Shown here in pieces: positions 38,562 to 46,728 of a DNA stretch of 64,000 bases. The stretch is from contig JADJPH010000021.1 in the NCBI GenBank assembly GCA_016713335.1, forward strand, positions 1-64,000, given 5' to 3'. Numbering within the stretch: the stretch's first letter is position 1; every line of letters starts with the position of its first letter. The notes beneath the pieces were generated by a model. That model had not been told where the DNA came from and ran no database searches. It saw only the letters and a list, made by a program, of their open reading frames with translations. A program made the translations under genes and the position numbers. Origin of the DNA: Candidatus Fredericiella danica. Its GTDB lineage: Bacteria; Chloroflexota; Anaerolineae; Caldilineales; Caldilineaceae.

Positions 38562-39577
38562 TTTACGCCGCAGTGCTGGCATGGCCAGGGTGCAGGGCTT
38601 TCGCTCAAGACAGCGGCGCGTAGGGTCTGATAGCGTTCGCCGTTCCACACGTCGAGCACCGGGTGCTCCAGCACGTTGCCCAAGACAATATCAGGGTAGT
38701 GCGTCGCGGCAAACGGCGAGATGCAACAAGGCAGTGCGCTGCCATTGGCGGTGATATACATCAGGCTCCAGGGCCGCAAGCAGCCCTGCCAGGGATGTGA
38801 TCCCTTGACGGCAATACTTTCGTGCGGGGTCGTGGCGCCAGATGCCTGGAACTTGAGACCGAGTGAGTGCGCCAATTGCTCGCATGCCACGATCAATTGC
38901 TGTTGTTCAGCTTCGAGCGCAGCATAGAGCGACTGGTCTTTCGTCATCGTTGCGCCGTCGTCAATCAGCGTCCCATCACCGAAATAGACCAGGCGCTGCA
39001 AGTAGACCTCGTGCACCCCCAACGTCGCGCCCAGACGGACGAAGTCGGGCAACTGGTGGAGGTTCTCGTGCATGCCCACGAGCCAGAGCGAGACACGGGG
39101 TTGCTGTGTGCCATGCCGTGCGACAAAGGCTTGTAGGTTTTTCATGATACGTGGGAGTGCGTCTACCCCGCGCAGGCGTGCGTAAAGTTCGGGTGTGACC
39201 GCATCCAGCGAAATGCGGAGTTCGTCCAGTCCGGCGGCGACGAGCGCATCGCCGCGGGCTTGATCCAGCAGGATGCCATTGCTGTTAAAGAGCACCCAGG
39301 CGCCCCGCTCTTTCAGGTGGGCGACAAATCGTGGTAGATCCCGGTTCAGCAGTGGTTCACCAATCCCATGGAGCACAGCACGTTCGATGGCAGGCAATTG
39401 GTCGACCATACGCCGGAAATTATCCCAGGTCAGGTGCTGTTTGGGTTCATAGGGAAGAAAATGATCGAAGGTCAGCGGGCACGATGTACACAATGAATTG
39501 CAGTGATTCGTTACTTCGATATAGACCTGCGTGGGAAGTTCGGCAACTGTCTTCGTACGCGTGGAGAGTTCAAACAT
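38549..39577 (-). CDS. Radical SAM enzyme with SPASM-type C-terminus
   Basis: A 342-residue radical SAM protein. The SAM cluster motif is CNSLCTSC (CX3CX2C) after YIEVTNH, and HGIGEPLLN is the GGEP-like SAM-binding strand. The C-terminal region has Cys in GCLRPW, LPCCISPF and CQHCG, sufficient for at least one auxiliary cluster of the SPASM class. Such enzymes modify peptides or carbohydrates. It lies between the GT2 gene (34 bases upstream) and the GT-C gene (overlapping), so a glycan or peptidyl-glycan substrate is possible. The substrate cannot be told from sequence. Confidence 0.88.
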   Translation of the reverse strand: MFELSTRTKTVAELPTQVYIEVTNHCNSLCTSCPLTFDHFLPYEPKQHLTWDNFRRMVDQLPAIERAVLHGIGEPLLNRDLPRFVAHLKERGAWVLFNSNGILLDQARGDALVAAGLDELRISLDAVTPELYARLRGVDALPRIMKNLQAFVARHGTQQPRVSLWLVGMHENLHQLPDFVRLGATLGVHEVYLQRLVYFGDGTLIDDGATMTKDQSLYAALEAEQQQLIVACEQLAHSLGLKFQASGATTPHESIAVKGSHPWQGCLRPWSLMYITANGSALPCCISPFAATHYPDIVLGNVLEHPVLDVWNGERYQTLRAAVLSESPAPWPCQHCGVKWSL

Positions 39578-39611
39578 GGCTACCCCTTGGAATCCTTGCC
39601 TGCGCGTCTAT

Positions 39612-40343
39612 TCAGAACGCGTAGCGAAACGTGACCTGAAAGATGCGAATCGTGGCCAATACGGTGCCACGCACGGTCCCGGCGACTTTCGACTGGCCGG
39701 CATACCGGGGGCGAAAGGTCACCGGCAGTTCGACGATGCGCGCCTTCCGGCGGGCTGCTTTTACGAGCATCTCAATTGGCCAGCCGTAAGTGCATTCCTG
39801 CATCTCCAGTTGAGCCAATAAGTCCGTGCGAATCGCCCGATAGGGACCCAGGTCGGTCATCGGCAGGCCATAGAGCCAACGGATCAAAGCGGCAATCAGC
39901 TTGTTGCCATAGAATTGATGCGGCGGCATTGCGTGGCGCGCCATCGGGTTCGCCATGCGCGTGCCCAACACCAGATCTGCCTGCCCGGCGTAGATGGGTG
40001 CGATCAGTTGTGCCAATTCGCCGGGCACAAAGCTACCGTCGCCATCCATAAAGACAATCGCCTCGCCGGTAGCGGCGGCGGCGCCGGCGGCGCAGGCATA
40101 CCCATAGCCGCGCCGCGGCTCCACCACCACACGTGCACCGGCGCGCCGGGCCGCCGCCGCCGTGGCATCGGTGGAGCCGTTGTCAACCACGATCACCTCT
40201 TGCACCAGGCCGGCCGGCAGTTCGGCCAACAAGGGAGCGATGCAATCGGCTTCATTTAGCGCAGGGATGATGAGGGTCACCGATGCTAGCGTGGCGGGCA
40301 AACCAGGCGCCGGCGCGTCGATGGTGCGATTCACGTTGGCCAT
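39612..40343 (-). CDS. GT2-family glycosyltransferase (DPM1-like)
   Basis: A 243-residue GT-A fold transferase: LIIPALNEADCIAPLL, VIVVDNGSTDAT, the metal-binding FMDGDGSFVPGEL, and LGTRMAN. It lacks a C-terminal membrane anchor. It resembles polyprenol-phosphate mannose/glucose synthases and would supply the lipid-linked sugar used by the GT-C enzyme at the end of the operon. The ATG overlaps the DUF2064 stop by 13 bases. Confidence 0.87.
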   Translation of the reverse strand: MANVNRTIDAPAPGLPATLASVTLIIPALNEADCIAPLLAELPAGLVQEVIVVDNGSTDATAAAARRAGARVVVEPRRGYGYACAAGAAAATGEAIVFMDGDGSFVPGELAQLIAPIYAGQADLVLGTRMANPMARHAMPPHQFYGNKLIAALIRWLYGLPMTDLGPYRAIRTDLLAQLEMQECTYGWPIEMLVKAARRKARIVELPVTFRPRYAGQSKVAGTVRGTVLATIRIFQVTFRYAF

Positions 40344-40987
40344 GCTCCATTTTGGCTGGCGATAAAACGGCGCGTGTGCACCGCCACCTCTTCGCCGGCC
40401 GTCGCAAGCTCGGCCCGCAGGTGCGCCAATTCGTTGGCGGTGTCGACGTCATACCACGGCGGCAACAGCGCCACGCGGACGCCAATTTCGGCGGCCAGCG
40501 CCAGAGTGTCGCGCAGCACTGTGGGTGTGCTCATCGGTACTTCGCGAAGGAGCCGCGGTTGGGGTCCGGTGACGCCGATGAGATAGTAGCCACCGTCTTG
40601 ACAGGGACCCAGCACCACATCCGCACCGGCGGCGAGGTGGTCGAAGGCTGCCGCGATGTAGGCCGGCGGCAGGGTTGGGCTGTCACTATCCATCACAACT
40701 GCCTGATGCGCCCCTGCGGCGAGGGCTGCGGTCAGTAGGTTATCCAATCGTTCGCCCAGAGAAGCCCCGCGCTGCGGGGTCAGCCCGAAGTCAGGCGCCA
40801 GTCCCTGGAAGTAGCCGGCTGCATCCTCTGGCGAGTATGCGATGACATGGTCGACGCCTGAGACGCCGCGCATAATGTCGAGCGTGTCTGCCAGAAAACA
40901 GGTGTAGAGTTCCGCTGCCAACTCGCCGGTGAGTGGTGGACAGAGACGCGTTTTGGTCTGGCCTGGCGCCGGCTGCTTTGCCACCAC
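40331..40987 (-). CDS. DUF2064/TIGR04282-type nucleotidyl/glycosyl transferase
   Basis: About 218 residues of the DUF2064 (CofC-like GT-A) family: VAKQPAPGQTKTRLCPPL (the basic phosphate loop), VVMDSDSPTLPP (metal site), GPCQDGGYYLIG, and the WYDVDTANEL C-terminal motif. A subset of this family is named for arsenosugar clusters (TIGR04282), but its reaction is not established. Start is uncertain: GTG at 40987 or a few codons upstream. It overlaps GT2 by 13 bases, suggesting a joint step in nucleotide-sugar or lipid-sugar formation. Confidence 0.8.
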   Translation of the reverse strand: MVAKQPAPGQTKTRLCPPLTGELAAELYTCFLADTLDIMRGVSGVDHVIAYSPEDAAGYFQGLAPDFGLTPQRGASLGERLDNLLTAALAAGAHQAVVMDSDSPTLPPAYIAAAFDHLAAGADVVLGPCQDGGYYLIGVTGPQPRLLREVPMSTPTVLRDTLALAAEIGVRVALLPPWYDVDTANELAHLRAELATAGEEVAVHTRRFIASQNGAWPT

Positions 40988-41023
40988 ATGCAGCGCACGT
41001 GTTGCAGTCCCGAGTCTGCGTGG

Positions 41024-41695
41024 CTACGTCAACCATTGCAGCACACCTGTCCAGAAGCCGCGAACATTCGGTTTCACCCACCGGCGGCGCAGAAGTGCAT
41101 CGAGACCCCAATAACGTCCGGGCGCAAGGCCAAACATGAGCAGGGAGAACAGGATCATCAGCCCGTAGCTCCACTCCCACTCATAGGGGCGAGGAATGTT
41201 GGCGAGGCCAATGAACAATTGTAGTGAAACGCCCAGGGCCACCAGCCCGCCAAGCCGCGTCAGTAGCCCCATCAGCATGGAGACGAAGACCCAGAATTCA
41301 GCCAACCAGATCAGCCAGCCGAAGAGGTTGATGTTCGGCATGATCACGTTGTCAAGCAGGGCGGCATTGACCTGGGCTAGCGGCGTAATGGGCACGCCAA
41401 ACTTGAAGAGGCCGGCCGGCTTCATGTCCGCCACCAATACCTGGCGGGGTTGGTCGGCGTAGACTGTTTCCATCCCAAGCCAGAAGCAGAGTCCGGAACT
41501 GCCGTTGGCCTCCCAATAGTTTTCTGCAGCCGGTTGCGGATAGGCGAAGTTGTTGGCGCAGCCGAAGGTTGGCGGCAACTTCCAAAACAACTGGGTAAAA
41601 AATAGATAGGCCAGTCCCAAACGACCGATCACGATCACGATCTGCTGTAGCCGCCGGTCCCACACCGGCGACACGTTATTTTCCTGCGGCATCAT
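41024..41695 (-). CDS. DoxX/DoxD-like membrane protein
   Basis: A 223-residue membrane protein with four or five spans: VIVIGRLGLAYLFFTQLFWKLPP at the N-terminus, FGWLIWLAEFWVFVSMLMGL, and LMILFSLLMFGLAPGRYWGL at the end. DoxX/DoxD proteins are quinone-linked subunits in thiosulfate oxidation and sulfur redox defence. With DsrE and TusA-like genes immediately upstream, a sulfur-to-quinone electron role is plausible (inference). CAGGAG precedes the ATG. Confidence 0.78.
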   Translation of the reverse strand: MMPQENNVSPVWDRRLQQIVIVIGRLGLAYLFFTQLFWKLPPTFGCANNFAYPQPAAENYWEANGSSGLCFWLGMETVYADQPRQVLVADMKPAGLFKFGVPITPLAQVNAALLDNVIMPNINLFGWLIWLAEFWVFVSMLMGLLTRLGGLVALGVSLQLFIGLANIPRPYEWEWSYGLMILFSLLMFGLAPGRYWGLDALLRRRWVKPNVRGFWTGVLQWLT

Positions 41696-41725
41696 GGTTG
41701 GTCTCCTGCAGGTGCGAACTGTTGG

Positions 41726-42085
41726 CTAGAAGCTGAGGGTCTGGGCGCCGTTCACCATCGCCTCCACCGCAGTCGCTGCGCCCACAAGGCTGGCGCCATC
41801 AACAAGCATGTCGGCCGTAATCGCGCGTGGCTTGGCGCAGGCGCCGCATACCCAAATCGTTCCGCCGTTAGTGACAAACTGCGTCACGACGTCGGCTAAC
41901 GGTGCGAACCCGTCGGCCTGAAGCCCAGCGGTGTAGCCTTTTGTCGCAACCCATGTGCCGTTGACGGTGAGCAACACTGTTGCCTCCTGGCCTGAAGTCA
42001 GGGCCGCATTGGCGACCACAAAGGCGAGTGTGGCACGCTCCACGTCTTCCTTGCCGTTCGTATTGTTAATCATTACTTTGCCCAT
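41726..42085 (-). CDS. DsrE-family sulfur-relay protein
   Basis: A 119-residue DsrE/DsrF-like protein. The fold pattern KVMINNTNGKEDVERATLAF and ATVLLTVNGTWVATKG is followed by IWVCGACAKPRAITADMLV, with Cys in the position that carries persulfide in DsrE/TusD-type carriers. An excellent AGGAGG lies before the ATG. It is 30 bases from both neighbours (RAM-TusA and DoxX) and probably exchanges sulfane sulfur with the TusA domain. Confidence 0.87.
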   Translation of the reverse strand: MGKVMINNTNGKEDVERATLAFVVANAALTSGQEATVLLTVNGTWVATKGYTAGLQADGFAPLADVVTQFVTNGGTIWVCGACAKPRAITADMLVDGASLVGAATAVEAMVNGAQTLSF

Positions 42086-42115
42086 CGTTCCTCCTGTGAA
42101 ATCCAGATACTGTGC

Positions 42116-42655
42116 CTATGGTTTATTGACCCAAAAACGGTCACCCCGTTGCTCGACCAGTTGATTCCCGGTCATCCTGCACCATGCGGCCAGGTCGACT
42201 GCCACGGAGGGATCGGTGGCGCGGATCTCCAGCGTCTGCCCGCGCTCCATTTTTCGAATCAGCGCGGCGATTTCGTCCATTGGCCCGCCGGCGCAGCCCC
42301 GATCGCCGGCGTCGTAAAAGCGGTGCGCGGCCCCTGTCCCTTGTGGCTGCGCCTCAGACACGGCAGAGGACGCTGCGGGCGAGGCCGCAACGCCGGGTGT
42401 TTCTCCCGTTCTGGTCCACACGATCAAGTTCGTTTCAGTGTGTCGAACGCCCACGGCGTTCCCGATGCCGTTGGTGACTCAATCACCGAGCGAGGGTAGG
42501 TCAGGGCTCTCGATGCGCGCGATCAAGTCCCACCGCCCGGTGACTGCATAGACTTCGCGGATGACCGATGCCGCCAACTGCATGCCGGCAAGTTCCTGTA
42601 CGAGTTCCTCGATACGTCCTGGCTCCGCTTCGATGAAGACAAATGCTTCGATCAT
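42116..42655 (-). CDS. RAM (Lrp/AsnC ligand-binding)-TusA fusion interrupted by in-frame TGA
   Basis: Residues 1-60 (ATG 42655, after CGGAG) form a stand-alone Lrp/AsnC RAM domain: EAFVFIEAEPGRIEELVQEL and VTGRWDLIARIESPDLPSLGD. A TGA (42479-42481) then occurs, but the same frame continues VTNGIGNAVGVRHTETNLIV, exactly the expected last strand and helix of RAM. A Thr/Ala/Pro linker and a TusA-like domain follow (FYDAGDRGCAGGPMDEIAAL with the sulfur-carrier Cys, then GQTLEIRATDPSVAVDLAAW). No ribosome site precedes the downstream part. A point mutation (TGG to TGA), a sequence error or readthrough would each explain it. The second half alone would be about 112 codons. Confidence 0.75.
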
Positions 42656-42764
42656 GGTCACATCTCCGATTCTGGTTGCTTGCTTGATTTCACTGCTGTT
42701 TCGATGAATCCGCTATTGTAAACGGTGAGGTGTGCTTCACACGGAAGCACCGTCAGGATCAGCC

Positions 42765-43568
42765 TCAGGTAAAGGTCATCAAGGCGGCGCTGCCGGTGCG
42801 AGCGATTTCATCCAGTTGGCCGCGGATGCGGTGCACGGAATCGGCCAGGGGAAACAGTGCGCGGGAGATCTGCATATCGGCATCGGTGGACAACGGGTGC
42901 CAGAAGATGCCGTCGACATTGGCCGTGACTTCAGGAATCAAGTTGTTCATATCCAACACGATACCTTCGCGCGAATAGCCGCGACGCGCCAGTGGGCGTA
43001 CGAAGTGGTCCTCATCTGGGATGCCCAGGCTCCGGTGAAACTCGCAGATATCGAGGAGGTGCGGACTGTTGACGGGTGTTTCCGTGGTGCTCAGCCGCAC
43101 GCGAAAGCCGCGGCCTTGCAGCAACTGGATGCCCTCGATTGTTTTCTCCCAGGATCCCTTCCCCCGGTAGTAATCGTGGTCGGCTGGCGTGGCGCCATCG
43201 AGGCTCACCTGGACCACAAGGTTCTCGTTGTTCACGTCGCAAAGTTGGTCAAGGCGCTGGCCACGCAGAATCATGGCATTGGTCAGCACAGTCGTCTTGA
43301 TCTGAGCGGAAGAATACGCCAACATAGCGTAGATGTCGGGGAGGATAAATGGCTCGCCGCCTGTAAAGTAGATTTCGGCAAAGCCCAGGTCCAGCGCCTC
43401 ATCGACCAGGCGGCGTGCATTGGTGAGACCGATCGCCCGGCGCGCGGTGTTTGGGCTGGATTTGGCCACGCAATAGCTGCAACGCAGGTTGCAGTCATAG
43501 TTCGTGTAGATCCACAGTTTCCACAAGAAAGCCGGCGCACACGACCCATTTCCATTTGATTCGCTCAT
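42765..43568 (-). CDS. Radical SAM enzyme, first gene of the operon
   Basis: A 267-residue radical SAM protein. IYTNYDCNLRCSYCVAK holds the CX3CX2C cluster, FAEIYFTGGEPFIL the SAM-binding GGEP motif, and VVQVSLDGATPADHD the later strand. The C-terminus is short and has no extra Cys cluster, unlike the second radical SAM in the operon. The sequence resembles MoaA/PqqE-like peptide-modifying enzymes in the core, but the substrate is unknown; no short precursor-peptide ORF with a clear ribosome site was seen next to it. Confidence 0.85.
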   Translation of the reverse strand: MSESNGNGSCAPAFLWKLWIYTNYDCNLRCSYCVAKSSPNTARRAIGLTNARRLVDEALDLGFAEIYFTGGEPFILPDIYAMLAYSSAQIKTTVLTNAMILRGQRLDQLCDVNNENLVVQVSLDGATPADHDYYRGKGSWEKTIEGIQLLQGRGFRVRLSTTETPVNSPHLLDICEFHRSLGIPDEDHFVRPLARRGYSREGIVLDMNNLIPEVTANVDGIFWHPLSTDADMQISRALFPLADSVHRIRGQLDEIARTGSAALMTFT

Positions 43569-44076
43569 AGCGTTTCGTCTCGCAAAGGTGACTGCCTATT
43601 GGGTTTGGCGTGGTGTCAGCACAAACGGGACCTCGCTGCTGAGCGCTGCCGCCACGCAGTTACTATTACTTACCATCCTAAGTTTAGCATCAAGCAAATA
43701 TTACATAAACCTTAATTAAAACTGTGGTCACGCTACCCGACAAGGCGCCGTACTTCTGCGCAAGGTATGACAAGTTTGATTGGGTTGAGACGGGTGTCGC
43801 AATAAAAGTGACACTCGTCACATGACATATGACACTGATCGGCCTATGCTATTAGCGGCTGGGCTCACCACTGAGATCTGCCGCAGGGGTTTTAAGGCAG
43901 TCAGCAGGCCGGTGTAACCTAAACCGGTTGGGTTGTATGTGAGAACAGGCGCCCAAAGCGCCGGTCAGGCGCACCTTTGGGTGAGTGATGGCTTTGAAGT
44001 CTTCAAGAAGAATTACTCGTCTATGAATGGGCGAGCCAAAGCATAGAAGTGAAAACATACTGGTTAGGAGAATAAC
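43569..44076. promoter_or_regulatory. Divergent control region with CRP/FNR-like site and structured leader
   Basis: No gene is seen here. It separates the divergent radical SAM operon (minus) and CoA-disulfide reductase remnant (plus). An AT-rich patch (43695-43735) is the likely operon promoter region. AGTGACACTCGTCACA (43807-43822) is a GTGA-N6-TCAC dyad like a CRP/FNR-family site. The last 200 bases hold two stems: CCGGT-N9-ACCGG (43910-43928) and CCCAAAG...CTTTGGG (about 43958-43984), then AGGAG before the ATG at 44077. None can be assigned to a known riboswitch class. Confidence 0.45.
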
Positions 44077-45559
44077 ATGAGTTCGACAAATGGCGCCTCT
44101 AGAGCAACTACTGCAAACCCGCCAACGATCTTGGTTGTGGGGGGTGTAGCGGGCGGCGCTTCGGCGGCGACGCGTGCGCGGCGGATGAATGAGCGAGCGC
44201 GGATCGTGATCTTTGAAAAGGACGAATACGTCTCTTTTGCGAATTGTGGTCTGCCCTATTATCTGGGTGGCGAGATTGAGAACCGGGAGGATCTGCTGGT
44301 GGCGACTCCCGATCATTTCGTTGATCGCTTCCGCATTGATGTCCGCACGCGCCAGGAGGTGGTGGCCATTGATCGCTGCCAAAACCGTGACGATCACAGA
44401 TCACAAGGCTGGTCGCCAATATACGGAGCACTACGACAAACTGATCCTGGCGCCGGGCGCCTTCCCAATCGTGCCACCGATGCCGGGCGCCAACGCCTGC
44501 GGCGTGTTTACGTTGCGTAACCTCGACGATACGGATCGGATTGCGGCCGCCATGCCGGCGGCGCAGCGCGCCGTCGTGGTCGGTGGCGGCTTTATCGGTC
44601 TGGAAGTGGCCGAGCAGTTCCACCGCCGCGGGCTCCAGGTGACGCTGGTGGAATTGTGCCACAGATGAGTTCATGCGTACCTCCGACCCGGACATCTATG
44701 CCGTTGGCGACGCCGCCGAGTATGCCTATGGCCCTACGGGTGGGCGCATGCGCGTCCCGCTGGCCGGGCCGGCGAACAAGACCGGCCGGTTGGCCGGCGA
44801 GCACGCGGCCACGGGCGCGTCACGTCCCGCCCCGGCGGCGCGCGGCACATCGATTGTGCGGGTGTTTGAGAAGGTGGCAGGTATCACCGGACTCTCGATG
44901 CGGGCTGCGTTGAAGGCCGGTCTGGATGTGCGTGCGGTGCATGTGACGGCCAACCATCATGCCGGTTATTTCCCGGGTGCAGAGGAGATTCTGTTCAAAC
45001 TCGTCTACGAGAACGGCACGGGCCGTGTGTTGGGCGCACAGGCGGTAGGTGGTCCTGGTGTGGACAAGCGTCTTGACGTCATCTCGACACTCACGCACTT
45101 CAATGGCACTGTGCATGACCTGGCGCAACTGGATCTTGCCTATGCGCCGCCGTTTGGTTCTGCAAAGGATCCGGTGCACATGGCGGCATTTGCGGCGGAG
45201 AACGACCTCGATGGGTTGGCGCGGCTTTTGCAGCCGGATGTGGATCTGACGCCCTTTCAAGTGGTTGATGTGCGCGATCCGGATGAGGTGCTGGAGCTAA
45301 GGCTCGTTGGGGCGCCGCACGCGAAGCGCATCCCCCTCAACGAACCTGCGCCCGGATCGGGGAGTTGGATCCGGCGTTGCCTACCGTGGTTTCATGCCAT
45401 TCGGGGCTCCGGTCGTATGTCGGCACGCGGATTCTGATGCAGCATGGTTTTAAGGAAGTGTACAACCTGTCGGGCGCGGCATCGGTGCGCGATCTTGCGT
45501 TAAACAGGCGCACACTGGTCATCAAGTTCAACCAGACTAAGGAGATCCATTGTGGGTAA
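44077..45559 (+). pseudogene. CoA-disulfide reductase with rhodanese domain, internally deleted
   Basis: Flavin disulfide reductase of the CoADR/NADH oxidase class fused to a rhodanese. Frame 1 has the FAD motif VVGGVAGGASAATRARR and the redox Cys in SFANCGLPYYLGG. Frame 2 continues (ILAPGAFPIVPPMPG, VVVGGGFIGLEVAEQF) but stops soon after VTLVEL at 44668. Frame 3 resumes at RTSDPDIYAVGDAAE, so about 110 residues of the NAD-binding domain are missing at 44655-44680. It continues to the rhodanese half (QVVDVRDPDEVLE). Frame 4 has the rhodanese Cys loop SCHSGLRSYVG. A frameshift cannot explain the missing domain, so this is a genuine remnant or a misassembly. Confidence 0.82.
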
Positions 45560-46112
45560 GCTGATTTACTCGGCACTTACCTCACTCGACGGCTATATCG
45601 AGGATCGCACCGGCAATTTCGAATGGGCCGCGCCGGACGAGGAGGTGCACCACTTCATCAATGACCTCGAACGCACGGTTGGCACCGCTCTCTACGGACG
45701 CAGAATGTACGAGACAATGATGGTGTGGGAGACCGATCCCAGCTTCACTGCCGATTCGCCATTTCTGCTTGACTATGCAAGGATTTGGCAGGCGGCCGAC
45801 AAGATCGTGTACTCGAGGACATTGACGGCGGTCGCCACGACCCGGACACGGCTCGAACGGGAGTTCGATCCGGATGCGATCCGGCAGCTAAAGGCAACGA
45901 CCGCCCGTGACCTATCGATTGGTGGTCCGATCTCGCCGCCCATGCGTTCCGAGCAGGGTTGGTTGACGAGTATCACCTGTTCCTGAACCCCCATCATTGT
46001 GGGTGGTGGAAAACTGGCGCTCCCTGACAATATCCATCTGGAACTTGCGTTGCTCGCCGAACGCCGCTTTGACAGTGGCGTGGTCTATCTCCGCTATGGC
46101 ATTAGATCATGA
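45552..46112 (+). CDS. DHFR/RibD-C-family reductase (two frameshifts)
   Basis: A dihydrofolate-reductase-like (RibD C-terminal) protein of about 185 residues: KLIYSALTSLDGYIEDRTG, YGRRMYETMMVWETD, and ARDLSIGGP. Frames then shift near 45930 (LAAHAFRAGLVDEYHLFLNP) and 45990 (PIIVGGGKLALPDNIHLEL), ending RYGIRS at 46112. The GTG start overlaps the preceding rhodanese frame, and its stop overlaps the next gene (ATGA). NADPH-dependent; substrate unknown, often annotated as deaminase-reductase. Confidence 0.8.
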
Positions 46113-46660
46113 TGAGAACCCTCATGGAGCAAACCAGAAGCATGGACAAAATGGGCAACATCGTCATCCGAAACGAAACGAGCGCCGATATCGGCGCCAT
46201 CGATGAGGTCACGGTCGCCGCCTTCAAGACCCTGGCCGTCAGCGATCAGACGGAACAATTTGTCATCGTTGCGCTGCGTGCTGCCGGTGCACTCACGGTC
46301 TCGCTCGTTGCGGAATTAGACGGCCGTGTGGTGGGACACATTGCATTCTCACCGGTCACCATTTCCGACGGCACGCCGGGCTGGTACGGGCTTGGACCGG
46401 TGTCGGTCTTGCCGGGGCACCAGCGTCAGGGGATTGGCACTGCGCTGATAGAAGAGGGGCTGTCTCGGCTCAAGGATCTTGGCGCCCACGGCTGCTGCCT
46501 CGTCGGGCATCCAGAATACTATGGGCGCTTCGGGTTCCAGAACACCCCCGAACTCGGCGTCGAGGGCGCGCCGGCGGAGGCATTTTTCGCCCTGTCCTTC
46601 GACGGCCACATGCCGCAGGGCAAGGTAGGGTTTCACGAGGGGTTCATGGCGACTTGTTGA
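46109..46660 (+). CDS. GNAT-family N-acetyltransferase (YhbS-like)
   Basis: About 168-183 residues. The acetyl-CoA loop is visible as VSVLPGHQRQGIGTALIEEG. Other conserved blocks are VAELDGRVVGHIAFSPV, LGPVSV, and CCLVGHPEYYGRFGF. ATG 46109 overlaps the previous stop, but the internal ATG at 46154 (MGNIVIRNETSADIG) matches where the family usually starts. Substrate unknown. Confidence 0.85.
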   Translation: MMRTLMEQTRSMDKMGNIVIRNETSADIGAIDEVTVAAFKTLAVSDQTEQFVIVALRAAGALTVSLVAELDGRVVGHIAFSPVTISDGTPGWYGLGPVSVLPGHQRQGIGTALIEEGLSRLKDLGAHGCCLVGHPEYYGRFGFQNTPELGVEGAPAEAFFALSFDGHMPQGKVGFHEGFMATC

Positions 46661-46674
46661 AGTTGATGCGAAGT

Positions 46675-46719
46675 ACTACAACGGGTGCGGCATGCGCCGC
46701 ATGCCGCACCCGTTGTAGT
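46675..46719. repeat. Perfect 22-bp palindrome with a single-base centre
   Basis: Bases 46675-46696 (starting ACTACAACGGGTGCGG) are the exact reverse complement of 46698-46719, with C at 46697. It occupies the space between two convergent genes (GNAT and the secreted unknown protein) and could act as a bidirectional transcription barrier. No T-run follows. Confidence 0.75.
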
Positions 46720-46728
46720 GCCGACTCT

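Noticed and set aside
40331..40987. Assignment of the operon to arsenosugar biosynthesis because of the TIGR04282-type gene and arsM in the window
   Set aside because: arsM is 28 kb away with its own regulator, and neither radical SAM protein has the ArsS pattern. The DUF2064 family is wider than arsenosugar clusters.
42116..42655. Selenocysteine at the in-frame TGA
   Set aside because: The position is a structural residue of the RAM domain, not a redox Cys, and no SECIS-like stem is evident just downstream.
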